From: Nostoc sp. NMS2
Lineage (GTDB): Bacteria > Cyanobacteriota > Cyanobacteriia > Cyanobacteriales > Nostocaceae
Reading direction: 5' to 3'
DNA length: 42,736 nucleotides
Assembly: GCF_017115105.1 (NCBI RefSeq)
Contig: NZ_JABXKH010000148.1
Span: 1 to 42,736 of the forward strand
Positions within the stretch are counted from its first letter, which is position 1, and every line of letters starts with the position of its first letter. Both the position numbers and the translations under genes were made by a program. The notes beneath the pieces were generated by a model that was not told the DNA's origin, did not search any database, and saw only the letters and a program-made list of their open reading frames with translations. This document shows, piece by piece, positions 17,760 through 25,291 of the stretch.

Positions 17760-17926
17760 TATTGGATTTTGTTTTTCTCGATTGTAGCCATCGTTGTGTT
17801 AAAAAAATCATCAATTACGTAAAAATCCATTAGATCGGGACAGCGCTTCCGTCGCAGGTTAGCAAAAAATATACCAAAATTCAAGAGTAAAGCATTACAA
17901 CGTTACAATTCCCGATTCGACTAATT

Positions 17927-18619
17927 TTATGTTTGCTCTGTAGTCGATTGATCGGCAGGATACAATTGATTGATCAATGCCTGGACAAGCACTTGTGGAT
18001 CATCTGTCTCAACGGCAAGCTGTTGAGCAATCTGCTGTCGTAAGCTTTCATCGTCCTGCAACATTACAAACAACTCTTCTAGGGTGACAGTTTGGTATTC
18101 TCCCTCTGGGGGGTTCTCTGGTGCATCTGCTGACTCTGATATGGGGGCAATTGGCTCAGATTGTAAAGTCGTGCTAAAAGCATCTGGCCCTTCATATTCC
18201 CAAATTGGTTCGCCTTGATTGCGTGTCAACAACTGCATTCCAATACTATGGGCAACATCTCCGATTTCTCCAATGTCCAACTCACCTAGTTGTACTAACC
18301 GTGCAGCTATTTCATTATTCGGTGTAGGTGATGCTAGCAATTTTTCACCAAAGCGCCCTAACCACCGAACCCAGTCTTCAGTTGTAATCCGATGTTCAAT
18401 ATTATGCAGCCACTTTTGCGCCCAGGCTTCCCCTCGTGCTTGATGTACTCCTTGCAATAGCTCGGTGAAGAGAAATTCCAGATCCGTATCGCTTAGAGGT
18501 GGTGCTGGTTCTTTGGGGATATTCCCTCTAGATTTTGAGACATTCTGTTTTCCACCGAACAAGCTCTGAAAAAGCTTTTTGAGCCACTGAAATAGCCGCT
18601 TGAGCATCTGCTGCACCAT
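17927..18619 (-). CDS. Small paralogue of the CHAT protein N-terminal region
   Basis: I do not recognise a named family for this 230-residue protein. It aligns along its length with the non-TPR, non-protease part of its neighbour: LSDTDLEFLFTELLQGVHQA with LTNADLEQLFIQLLEGVHQA, FGEKLLASPTPN with FGESLLASPAPN, VQLGELDIGEIGDVAHSIG with VQLGELGVGRIGDVAYDIG, one WEYEGPD motif, and TLEELFVMLQDDESLRQQIA with TLDELWVKLDQSTNLVQQLA. A basic amphipathic N-terminus (KRLFQWLKKLFQSLF) is shared in style. Both genes are minus-strand, with this one upstream at 167 bp, so they are likely co-transcribed. It may be an adaptor, sensor or inhibitor of the protease (inference). Confidence 0.8.
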   Translation of the reverse strand: MVQQMLKRLFQWLKKLFQSLFGGKQNVSKSRGNIPKEPAPPLSDTDLEFLFTELLQGVHQARGEAWAQKWLHNIEHRITTEDWVRWLGRFGEKLLASPTPNNEIAARLVQLGELDIGEIGDVAHSIGMQLLTRNQGEPIWEYEGPDAFSTTLQSEPIAPISESADAPENPPEGEYQTVTLEELFVMLQDDESLRQQIAQQLAVETDDPQVLVQALINQLYPADQSTTEQT

Positions 18620-18667
18620 CGAATATTGCTTATCCTAAAATTGTAGCGATCGCACTGGACTAACGTA

Positions 18668-18832
18668 TAGTCATTTGTCATTAGTCATTAGTCATTAATT
18701 CTTCCCCTGCCTCCCCTGCTCCCCCTGCTCCTGCTTGGGCACGTGGAGTACATACTGCCAATTCCATTAATTCTTTCCCTGCTCCCCCTGCTCCCTCATA
18801 CCCCACTCCCCATTCCCCACTCCTCCTAATTA
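18668..18832. repeat. GTCATTA heptamers plus C/T-tract repeat before dnaX
   Basis: Four GTCATT(A/T) heptamers (18668-18698) are followed by CCCCTGCTCCCCCTGCTCC type tracts and ACTCCCCATTCCCCACTCC. These are the same dispersed families as at 29069-29139 and 22154-22292. The remaining sequence to the dnaX start has no gene; it presumably contains the dnaX promoter. Confidence 0.8.
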
Positions 18833-19066
18833 GAACAAATGTACTAAATGCTATGCTATAATTCCCATACATTGATGTTGGAATCATAGTAGAGAATTAT
18901 CTCTAGTTGCTTGCTTTCCTGAGTGCCAAAATATACGGCATTAGTTGAATCTTGCGCTATGGCAACATCGATAAATAAAGCAGGTACGAGAGTTTAAAAT
19001 AATTGAATCCTAAACTCGACTCGGTGCTACTAATTAACGTTGAAAGGCATTGAAGTCTATTTTTCC

Positions 19067-22000
19067 ATGTCTTACGAACCCCTGCACCATAAATATCGCC
19101 CCAAAAGTTTTGCTGAACTGGTGGGACAAGAGGCGATCGCTACCACCCTCACGAATGCGATCGGCACATCCAAAATCGCCCCTGCCTATTTATTTACTGG
19201 GCCAAGAGGTACGGGGAAAACTTCTAGTGCGCGGATTTTGGCTAAATCTCTCAATTGTCTCAAAAGCGATCAGCCCACTGCTGAACCCTGCGGCGTGTGT
19301 GAAGTTTGTCAGGGGATCACCAAGGGTTACACCTTAGATGTAATTGAAATCGATGCTGCTAGTAACACTGGTGTCGATAATATCCGCGAGCTGATTGAAA
19401 AAGCCCAGTTTGCTCCTGTGCAGTGTCGTTACAAGGTTTATGTTATTGATGAGTGCTTAACTGGAGATTCTCTGGTTTTGACTGATGAGGGACTTCAAAG
19501 AATTGATGATCCCACAATTAAAGACAAGAAGGTTCTGAGTTACAACGACTTATCTCTAAAGTGGGAATTCAAGAAAGTTGTCAGGTGGTTAGACCAAGGA
19601 GAACGGCAAACTCTGGTTATCAAGACGACTAATCGAGAAATTAGATGTACGGGTAATCATTTAATCAGGACAAACCAGGGATGGCTACCAGCAAAGGACG
19701 TAAAAGAAGGAGTGAAGATACTATCCCCTGTGAATGTGGATGCGGCATCCTCATTTACAAATTTGGTATCGACAGACGTACCCGGAGATTTGTTAGCGGA
19801 CACCAGTTTAAAGGCACTATCAGTTATCCCAATAAATACAGTAGATTCCCCAGATTGTGTTGGACACACTCAGAAAAGCAGCAAGAATGGTTGGAATACA
19901 AAGCCTATCGCCTTCAAGAATTGCGTCCAAAACTGCGAATTACATCTAATAAAGGATACGGAAACATATCAGTTACCTGTAACACAGGTTGCCATCCCCA
20001 ACTCAAAGATGTCTTTGACATCGTTAAACCGAATAGGGATAAAAAACTCGTCTCTATGGACTGGCTTAATCGAATTACCCCAGAAGGACTTGCTTGGTGG
20101 TTTTGCGATGATGGTTCACTTGCCCTCAGTCCAGAAGGAAGTCCACAAATTCAACTACATACTGAAGGATTCTCTGCCGCAGAAAACCAACTCATTGCTA
20201 CTTGGCTTACAGCAATCGGATACTCAGCAACGACAAAATTTTACACCAGAAGTAGTACCGGCAAGACATACCACTATATACGGTTGGGGGCAAGCACCAG
20301 TAGAAAATGGCTGGCAGACCTTAAACAATATTCCATCCCCTCGATGGATTACAAGTTTGGAGACAGTCAAATCTGTTCACCTCGCTGGGGTTGAGCGAGT
20401 TTATGACATTGAAGTAGCAGATAATCATAACTTTGTGGCAAATGGGCTTTTGGTACATAATTGCCACATGCTCAGTACGCAGGCATTCAACGCGCTACTG
20501 AAGACCCTAGAAGAACCACCGAGGCACGTAGTTTTTGTATTGGCGACAACAGACCCGCAACGGGTGTTACCAACGATTATTTCGCGGTGTCAAAGGTTTG
20601 ATTTTAGACGCATTCAATTAGAGGCGATGGTTAAGCATTTAAGTGCGATCGCCTTTAAAGAAAGTATTCATATTTCACCCGAAGCTGTAACCCTGGTAGC
20701 CCAACTTTCTCAGGGAGGATTGCGGGATGCCGAAAGCTTGCTCGATCAATTGGGTTTGTTAGCGGGTGAAGTGACACCAGATAGAGTTTGGGATTTAGTT
20801 GGAACGGTAAGCGAACAGGACTTGCTGGGACTTCTAAATGCGATCGCTCAAGATAAACCCGAAGCAGTTCTAGACTGTACTCACTACATTCTAGATCGTG
20901 GTCGAGAACCCCTAACTCTTCTGCAAAATCTCGCCGCCTTCTACCGCGATTTACTCATTGCTAAAACAGCACCCAACCGCCACGACTTGGTTGCTTGTAC
21001 TCAGCAAACCTGGACGGCGTTGGTTGAGTTTGCTCAATACTTTGATATGAGCGTGATATTAGCAGGACAGCAACACCTGCGAACATCGGAAGTGCAAATT
21101 AAAAATAGCACCCAGCCGCGTTTGTGGTTGGAAGTAACATTACTAGGATTGTTACCCAGTGCGACGACGAATATTCAGCCACAAGCCCCAAGTATCGCGC
21201 CGCGAGTTAACACACCTGCTGTATCTCCAACCTATCCTCCAGCAGTTGTCCAAAATCATCCAGTCTCTTCTTTGCCGGTAGCGGAACCGCAAACAAATCA
21301 TAATTCTACAAACCATAATATAGCGACTGCCCAAAATCAGCCTGTCGCTTCATCTGGCGCAGTTGAACAGCAAATAAATCACAATTCTGCTGCTAACTCA
21401 GTTTCACCACCAACCCCAGAACCTTTAGCTGAACCGGTGTCGCCTGCGATCGTTGAACCAGTAACTTCAGAAGTTGTTGGAGAAGCACAATATGATTTAA
21501 CTCAGGTTTGGCAACAGGTGCTTGCTAACCTCCAGCCAAAATCAAGACAAGAAATGCTGCGTCAAATGAGCCAACTGATAGAGTTCGACGGTGTTGTGGC
21601 TCGAATTGCGATTAAACAGGCATGGTATGACAAGGGTAAATCTTATCTACCGATGATTACGGCAGCTTTCCAGCAGACTTTCCAGCGTGAAATCCAGATC
21701 AACATAGAAAAAGGAATTTCTTCAAACTCTACTTCAGTCAAAAAAAATCCTCCGCCAAAAGACTCTAGTCGCGTTCAGCAACCAGCTACTCCTAGTTACA
21801 ACCAGCAAATTTCGCCTCCAGCGCCAGTACCACAGCCAGCAACGCCAGCACCAGCACCACTAAAAACCGAGCCGCTAGCAAAAAATGGAAATGGAGTAAA
21901 TGGAAATGGGGCAAATGGAAATGGAGCAAATGGAAATGGAGCAAATGGAAATGGGGCGCAAACTTTGCCTCCATCAACACAGCGAACACCTGCACCTGAT

Positions 22001-22150
22001 TGGGAAGTTGATGAAGTTGCGATCGCAGCTCAACGTCTAGCAGAATTCTTCAACGGACAAATTATCCGTTTCACAGAGGATTCAACAGAATTCTCCGATT
22101 CCATAACTACACCTGAATGGGTAGAAGAATCAGAATTGGATGATGAGTAA
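19067..22150 (+). CDS. dnaX: DNA polymerase III gamma/tau subunit (DnaX), intein-containing precursor
   Basis: This is the clamp-loader motor that links the polymerase cores and loads the beta clamp. The precursor from MSYEPLHHKYRPKSFAELVG is 1027 residues; a start nine codons earlier is possible but lacks family match. Walker A is GPRGTGKT (residues 45-52), a zinc module follows (CGVCEVC with an upstream Cys), and Walker B is VYVIDE. An intein of 336 residues (130-465) interrupts exactly between VYVIDE and CHMLSTQAFNALLKTLEEPP, whose Cys is the +1 residue. After splicing the protein would be about 691 residues. Sensor motifs ATTDPQRVLPTIISRCQRF and GGLRDAESLLDQL follow, then a Pro-rich tau-like tail with an Asn-Gly repeat. 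DnaX inteins are known in cyanobacteria; here the intein contains an overlapping out-of-frame gene (19681-20394). Confidence 0.95.
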   Translation: MSYEPLHHKYRPKSFAELVGQEAIATTLTNAIGTSKIAPAYLFTGPRGTGKTSSARILAKSLNCLKSDQPTAEPCGVCEVCQGITKGYTLDVIEIDAASNTGVDNIRELIEKAQFAPVQCRYKVYVIDECLTGDSLVLTDEGLQRIDDPTIKDKKVLSYNDLSLKWEFKKVVRWLDQGERQTLVIKTTNREIRCTGNHLIRTNQGWLPAKDVKEGVKILSPVNVDAASSFTNLVSTDVPGDLLADTSLKALSVIPINTVDSPDCVGHTQKSSKNGWNTKPIAFKNCVQNCELHLIKDTETYQLPVTQVAIPNSKMSLTSLNRIGIKNSSLWTGLIELPQKDLLGGFAMMVHLPSVQKEVHKFNYILKDSLPQKTNSLLLGLQQSDTQQRQNFTPEVVPARHTTIYGWGQAPVENGWQTLNNIPSPRWITSLETVKSVHLAGVERVYDIEVADNHNFVANGLLVHNCHMLSTQAFNALLKTLEEPPRHVVFVLATTDPQRVLPTIISRCQRFDFRRIQLEAMVKHLSAIAFKESIHISPEAVTLVAQLSQGGLRDAESLLDQLGLLAGEVTPDRVWDLVGTVSEQDLLGLLNAIAQDKPEAVLDCTHYILDRGREPLTLLQNLAAFYRDLLIAKTAPNRHDLVACTQQTWTALVEFAQYFDMSVILAGQQHLRTSEVQIKNSTQPRLWLEVTLLGLLPSATTNIQPQAPSIAPRVNTPAVSPTYPPAVVQNHPVSSLPVAEPQTNHNSTNHNIATAQNQPVASSGAVEQQINHNSAANSVSPPTPEPLAEPVSPAIVEPVTSEVVGEAQYDLTQVWQQVLANLQPKSRQEMLRQMSQLIEFDGVVARIAIKQAWYDKGKSYLPMITAAFQQTFQREIQINIEKGISSNSTSVKKNPPPKDSSRVQQPATPSYNQQISPPAPVPQPATPAPAPLKTEPLAKNGNGVNGNGANGNGANGNGANGNGAQTLPPSTQRTPAPDWEVDEVAIAAQRLAEFFNGQIIRFTEDSTEFSDSITTPEWVEESELDDE
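19454..20461 (+). other. DnaX intein (336 residues)
   Basis: The N-terminal splice residue is Cys in CLTGDSLVLTDEGLQRI (block A). Block B is GNHLIRTNQGWLPAKDVKEG, with the TxNH-like His in GNH. The C-terminal blocks are VERVYDIEVADNHNFVANG and LLVHN followed by Cys+1. The insertion point lies inside the P-loop ATPase Walker B region, a typical conserved intein site. The roughly 210 residues between the B and F blocks, in the dnaX frame, show no LAGLIDADG motif and look low in conserved features, yet the frame has no stop. This intein should be splicing-active because dnaX is essential (inference). Confidence 0.93.
19681..20394 (+). CDS. Homing endonuclease overprinted in another frame within the dnaX intein
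   Basis: This 237-codon ORF is in the +2 frame relative to dnaX and starts with ATG inside intein block B. An in-frame TAA lies 27 nt upstream, and the ORF stops with TGA at the start of block F. Residues about 17-45 form a C-x-C-x-C...GH cluster (CECGCGILIYKF, then RRFVSGHQFKG) like zinc modules of homing nucleases. Residues about 68-228 match the LAGLIDADG_2 type pattern: SEKQQEWLEYKAYRLQELRP, LNRITPEGLAWWFCDDGSL with the acidic pair, QLHTEGFSAAENQLIATWL, and YHYIRLGASTSRKWLADL ending PSMDYKF. The first LAGLIDADG helix is not obvious; the zinc module takes its place, so a homodimer or weakened enzyme is possible. AGGA lies 10 nt before the ATG, a weak ribosome site. Conservation of these motifs in this frame is strong evidence that it is real. 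Confidence 0.85.
   Translation: MATSKGRKRRSEDTIPCECGCGILIYKFGIDRRTRRFVSGHQFKGTISYPNKYSRFPRLCWTHSEKQQEWLEYKAYRLQELRPKLRITSNKGYGNISVTCNTGCHPQLKDVFDIVKPNRDKKLVSMDWLNRITPEGLAWWFCDDGSLALSPEGSPQIQLHTEGFSAAENQLIATWLTAIGYSATTKFYTRSSTGKTYHYIRLGASTSRKWLADLKQYSIPSMDYKFGDSQICSPRWG
21888..21960 (+). repeat. Asn-Gly tandem repeat in the DnaX tail
   Basis: Repeated GGAAATGGAGCAAAT (15 bp) units encode NGNGANGNGA in the linker before the last DnaX segment. The copies are almost identical, so the length is likely to vary between strains by slippage. A flexible linker role is inference. Confidence 0.85.
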
Positions 22151-22153
22151 ATT

Positions 22154-22284
22154 GGGAATTGGAAAGAGGCAGAGGGGCAGGGGGCGGGGGGCAGAGGGGA
22201 AAACTCTTTTCCCTTGCTCCCTGCTCCCATCTTCCTGATCTTCCCCTGCTCCCTGCTCCCTGCCCCCCTGCCTCTTCCCATTCC
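22154..22284. repeat. G/C-tract hairpin repeat between dnaX and mgdA
   Basis: The block begins GGGAATTGGAAAGAGGCAGA and returns as a pyrimidine-rich complement ending TGCCTCTTCCCATTCCC. About 75 bp of it is nearly identical to 29232-29308. It lies between convergent genes, where the potential hairpin could end transcription from both sides (inference). Confidence 0.8.
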
Positions 22285-23691
22285 CTATCCCCCATGCCCC
22301 GTATGCAAGGTTTTCACCCATTTTAGGCGCTTTGGTCTTACCGACATCCGGGCAGTAGTACTGCTCATGACGACTAACCAGTGCAACATATATAAACTGC
22401 CACGCAGGGTTTGCACCAGCATCGTAAGATATGTAGAAAGTGGGAATTTTTGATCTTGACGTACCCGCTTCAGACCTGTAAACATTCCTACCATCGACAT
22501 GGTAACGGACAAGCCTGTAATGGGACTTAACATTGGTGGACGATGACGCGCGATCGCCATTAACAAATCTGGTACTGTTGCTGTGGGTAAGATATACATA
22601 ATCAGCATAAAAATCAGCAAATCCCAGCTTTTGCGCGTCCCCATGCGGTTTTTGAGAATTAAATCCCAATAATCCAAATAGCGTTGATAACCGCCTTCTG
22701 CCCAACGGTTGCGCTGATGCCAAAGTGCGATCGCATTTGTCACACCTTCTTCTTGCACTGCTGGATGGAAAACACACTCAATATCCCATTTATCCAAATG
22801 CAAGCGGATTGTCAAATCCAAATCATCGGTAATAGTTTCCTCATTCCAGCCACCGCAGCTTTCCAAGGCTGAACGCCGGACAAATTGACCATTGCCCCGC
22901 AGTTCGCCAATACCACCAAGAGCAGTGCGCTGTTGCTGAAACCAGGTATCAAGGCCCATTTCGGCCATTTGCCCCTTAGTCCAAAAATTATCTTTAGCGT
23001 TGGCGATCGCTTTTCGCACCTGCACCGCCCCCACTTTTTCTCTTTGAAATAAAGGTATTACCTGTTGCAGCAAATCTGGTGTAACTTGGGCATCAGCATC
23101 AAATACTGCTATAATGTCGCCCTTTGTCAGAGGCAATACCTGATTCAACGCCCCTGATTTGCCGCCACTAGCTTCTGCTGAACGCCTTAATACTTTGAGT
23201 TGCTCGTGTTTCTGTTCTAATTCTGCTAATAAATGTGGCGTGCTATCACTGCTGCGATCGTCAATAATCCATACTTCATACTGCCCACCTGGATATTCCA
23301 GATTACAAAGATTTTTGACTAATTTTGCAATTACTGCTTCTTCATTTTTCGCAGCCACTAATACAGATACAAAAGGCAAATCTCCCTGTATTTCTTTTGG
23401 ATAGCAACGGGATTTAGTAAACACTACCACCAAGGCATGAAATCCTAGAATGGTGGTCAGTCCTAGAATAAATATGGAAGCCCAAGAAACTAAATGTAGA
23501 GCGATCGTGCCACTCCAGACGATAGTCAAGACTAGAGCTGCTTTGCCTCTACGACCTTGAAACCGGGATGGTAGAGACATAGAATCTGTCTCTAACACTG
23601 ACTCCTCATCTACCGATAGGTCAGACAACAAGGAGTTGAGCGGATCAAGCTCTTGATAAGAATCTTCTTCGGGCCAGGAATTCGCTGGCAT
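22285..23691 (-). CDS. mgdA: Beta-monoglucosyldiacylglycerol synthase (GT2)
   Basis: This enzyme transfers glucose from UDP-glucose to diacylglycerol, the first step of cyanobacterial galactolipid synthesis for thylakoids. The 468-residue, family-2 glycosyltransferase has two hydrophobic helices at about residues 50-90. The GT-A core follows: SVLVAAKNEEAVIAKL, IIDDRSSDSTP, DIIAVFDADAQVTPDLL (the DxD site), TDDLDLTIRLHL and the QxxRW-like HQRNRWAEGG. Several C-terminal membrane segments end the protein. The N-terminus MPANSWPEEDSY and the length match the Sll1377/Ava_2217 group. It is convergent with dnaX. Confidence 0.92.
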   Translation of the reverse strand: MPANSWPEEDSYQELDPLNSLLSDLSVDEESVLETDSMSLPSRFQGRRGKAALVLTIVWSGTIALHLVSWASIFILGLTTILGFHALVVVFTKSRCYPKEIQGDLPFVSVLVAAKNEEAVIAKLVKNLCNLEYPGGQYEVWIIDDRSSDSTPHLLAELEQKHEQLKVLRRSAEASGGKSGALNQVLPLTKGDIIAVFDADAQVTPDLLQQVIPLFQREKVGAVQVRKAIANAKDNFWTKGQMAEMGLDTWFQQQRTALGGIGELRGNGQFVRRSALESCGGWNEETITDDLDLTIRLHLDKWDIECVFHPAVQEEGVTNAIALWHQRNRWAEGGYQRYLDYWDLILKNRMGTRKSWDLLIFMLIMYILPTATVPDLLMAIARHRPPMLSPITGLSVTMSMVGMFTGLKRVRQDQKFPLSTYLTMLVQTLRGSLYMLHWLVVMSSTTARMSVRPKRLKWVKTLHTGHGG

Positions 23692-23702
23692 AGGTTAGGT
23701 TG

Positions 23703-23732
23703 CTTGATTCAAAAACCAGTATTTGTCTACAG
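23703..23732 (+). promoter_or_regulatory. Candidate sigma70-type promoter for the downstream RNA
   Basis: TTGATT and TACAGT are separated by 18 bp, 4/6 matches to each consensus hexamer, on the plus strand upstream of the structured region. It may instead belong to a longer precursor. The assignment is weak. Confidence 0.25.
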
Positions 23733-23833
23733 TTAGTAATTTTACGGACAAATATCCCTAAGCTACTTTTCCCGATTTTAATCGGAATGGGCAAACTGCA
23801 ATACCCGCTATCCCTAAGCCAAAAGCCGCCGGG

Positions 23834-24063
23834 ACTGCTTTGTGTGTCACTGTCACCCTGGGTAATTACTTAGCATTAACCACGTTTGCTACTCTTAGAC
23901 AGAGGCTTGATTCCTGTGATACCCACTTGGGCAGGAAGCTTGTAGAGTTGGACTTTCTCTAAAGAGAACTCCGGTTTAGGCAAAGTGATACCAAGGTGAC
24001 AGCAGCTTGTTGTTGGGAGAAAAAGCAATAATAACATCCACAACTTTATAGTGTGGGTTTTTC
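23834..24063 (+). ncRNA. Structured non-coding RNA candidate, 6S-like fold
   Basis: This 727-bp gap has no ORF but shows long-range pairing. CTGTCACCCTGGGTA (23850-23864) pairs with TACCAAGGTGACAG (23989-24002), allowing one bulge and one G-U pair. Within it, ACTCT/AGAGT and TTCCTG/CAGGAA (23911-23936) form an apical hairpin around ACCCACTTGGG. TTCTCTAAAGAGAA makes a small hairpin on the 3' side of the unpaired middle. A closing stem, open centre with a 3'-side hairpin, and long apical arm is the 6S RNA (ssaA) layout, and about 185 nt fits. A terminator-like hairpin follows at 24038-24062. Identity with 6S RNA is inference; the pairing is visible. Confidence 0.5.
24038..24063 (+). terminator. 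Rho-independent-type terminator after the RNA candidate
   Basis: CCAC-A-ACT pairs with AGT-GTGG across a TTAT loop, with one bulged A, followed by GGTTTTTTC. The orientation fits a plus-strand transcript from the 23834-24030 region. Confidence 0.55.
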
Positions 24064-24152
24064 ATGTTATGTTATTGCGCCCAGCTTTGATCAAAGTTAA
24101 TGCAGCCTCATTGTAACCGAAATTTTAATATTTCTTAGCAGTAACTTCATTT

Positions 24153-24338
24153 ATGGGGAATGGGGCATTGGGCATTGGGCATGGGGCATGGAGCATGGGG
24201 CATGGAGCATGGGGCATAAGGGATGAGTCTTTGATACTTGCTGACGAGTCTTTGAACTCCACTCCTCTACTCTCCAGTCCCTATTCCCTATGCCCCATTC
24301 CCTATTCTCCATTCCCTATTCCCCATTCCCCACTATGT
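24153..24338. repeat. GGGGCATGGAGCAT tracts and complementary CCCCATTCCCTATT tracts
   Basis: Eight or so short units such as GGGCATTGG and GGGGCATGGAGCAT run from 24153 to 24218. From about 24278 complementary units (CCCTATGCCCCATTCCC) follow. The two halves can form a long imperfect stem just upstream of the gene at 24419. No coding function is likely. Confidence 0.75.
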
Positions 24339-24418
24339 GCTTTAGATAAATCTTTTGGGAACACTACTAACATCCACTAATATCCCTAGTTGCCAACTAA
24401 CTTGAGGAATATTTAACC

Positions 24419-24793
24419 ATGTCTATTGAGCAACTCCAGCCAGCTAATCAACAACAAGCCAGTGTTTACTTACCTTACGTCCAAGGCACTAAGCGCAATT
24501 TTTTACCCTATGCCATCAGTCTTTATCAAAAAGGGGTTTTGGAGGGACACCGGAAAATAGAAGCTAGTGAACATGTCCCCTTTGTCGCCTCTTGGAATGT
24601 TGCTACTTTACCCTCAGACTTAACCCGTTGCCGAATTCAGTTTGATGGCAATGCTGATTTGAGTTATGAACTAATGATGGCTAGTTTCGAGTTTATTAAT
24701 TTTTTAATTGAAGTTATGGACAACTATAAACGCCATCGCGTGACCGATTTTTCACAACCGTTTTACCGCAAGTTACTGCGTATAGATGATTGA
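24419..24793 (+). CDS. Conserved small cyanobacterial protein, possibly EbsA-like
   Basis: The 124-residue soluble protein has no signal peptide or membrane segment. It reads NFLPYAISLYQKGVLEGHRK, FVASWNVATLPSDLTRCRIQ and FSQPFYRKLLRID, with many fixed aromatic residues. From memory this resembles the small cyanobacterial EbsA proteins linked to type IV pilus assembly and biofilm control, but I cannot confirm it, so no symbol is given. No operon partner is visible: it has a 625-bp space upstream and a convergent hairpin-bounded toxin remnant downstream. Confidence 0.75.
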   Translation: MSIEQLQPANQQQASVYLPYVQGTKRNFLPYAISLYQKGVLEGHRKIEASEHVPFVASWNVATLPSDLTRCRIQFDGNADLSYELMMASFEFINFLIEVMDNYKRHRVTDFSQPFYRKLLRIDD

Positions 24794-24874
24794 GTAAACT
24801 ACTCAGACTTGCCTACGGCTGAAGTTGATCGCTCCCAATTCATTGGGAATCGACTTCTGCGAAGCGTTAAATTC

Positions 24875-24898
24875 AGCCGAACTAGCAAAAGTTCGGCT
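24875..24898. terminator. Two-way hairpin terminator candidate
   Basis: AGCCGAACT and AGTTCGGCT form a 9-bp perfect stem with a 6-nt loop, followed by CATCTTT on the plus strand. It lies between the gene ending at 24793 and the convergent doc remnant ending at 24904. Confidence 0.55.
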
Positions 24899-24903
24899 CA
24901 TCT

Positions 24904-25291
24904 TTAAATTGTTCTAAGGTTTAGTCTAAGCCAATCCGCAAATTCTTCACGCCCTAACTCACCAGCCGCTAACAGCATGACGATATGCTCCTGTTCTTCG
25001 ATCAAAGCATCAATTTCCATCCCATTTAAAACAAGAAATGTTTCCATAGCCGCGTGACCAGTACGCTTATTACCATCAAGGAAAGGGTGATTCTTGATCA
25101 AAGAGAAACCCAATGCTGAAGCCTTTTCAATAATTGTGGGGTATAAGTCTTCTCCACCAAAAGTCATCTTTGGTTGCGCTACAGCAGACTCTAAAATACC
25201 AAAGGTCGCGTATACCTAATGCGCCTCCAGACTGCTCTATAACCTGACGATGCAGATTCAGGACTTCCACCGCCGTAAGGTAACGTATCAT
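24904..25291 (-). pseudogene. Doc/Fic-type toxin gene with a one-base frameshift
   Basis: The start codon at 25291 opens MIRYLTAVEVLNLHRQVIEQ and continues SGGALGIRDL. The frame then breaks; the conserved ILESAVAQPKMTFGG, the Fic core NHPFLDGNKRTG and the rest are in the next frame. One extra base in the AAA run at 25201-25203 explains it; removing it gives 128 residues, exactly Doc length. Intact Doc toxins phosphorylate EF-Tu through the HPFxDGNKRxG loop. The downstream ORF (start at 25167) alone would lack the N-terminal helices. The gene overlaps the antitoxin stop by 4 bp (ATGA). A sequencing slip cannot be excluded. Confidence 0.8.

Noticed and set aside
19454..20461. Plain frameshifted (dead) intein-endonuclease
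   Set aside because: Two compensating indels would be needed and the dnaX frame would then have to be open over ~210 codons by chance. Not excluded without reads, but less likely than overprinting.
23881..23960. tRNA-like T-arm (GGCTTGATTCCTG)
   Set aside because: No acceptor stem, anticodon arm or CCA-side pairing can be built around it; the pairing belongs to the larger RNA fold.
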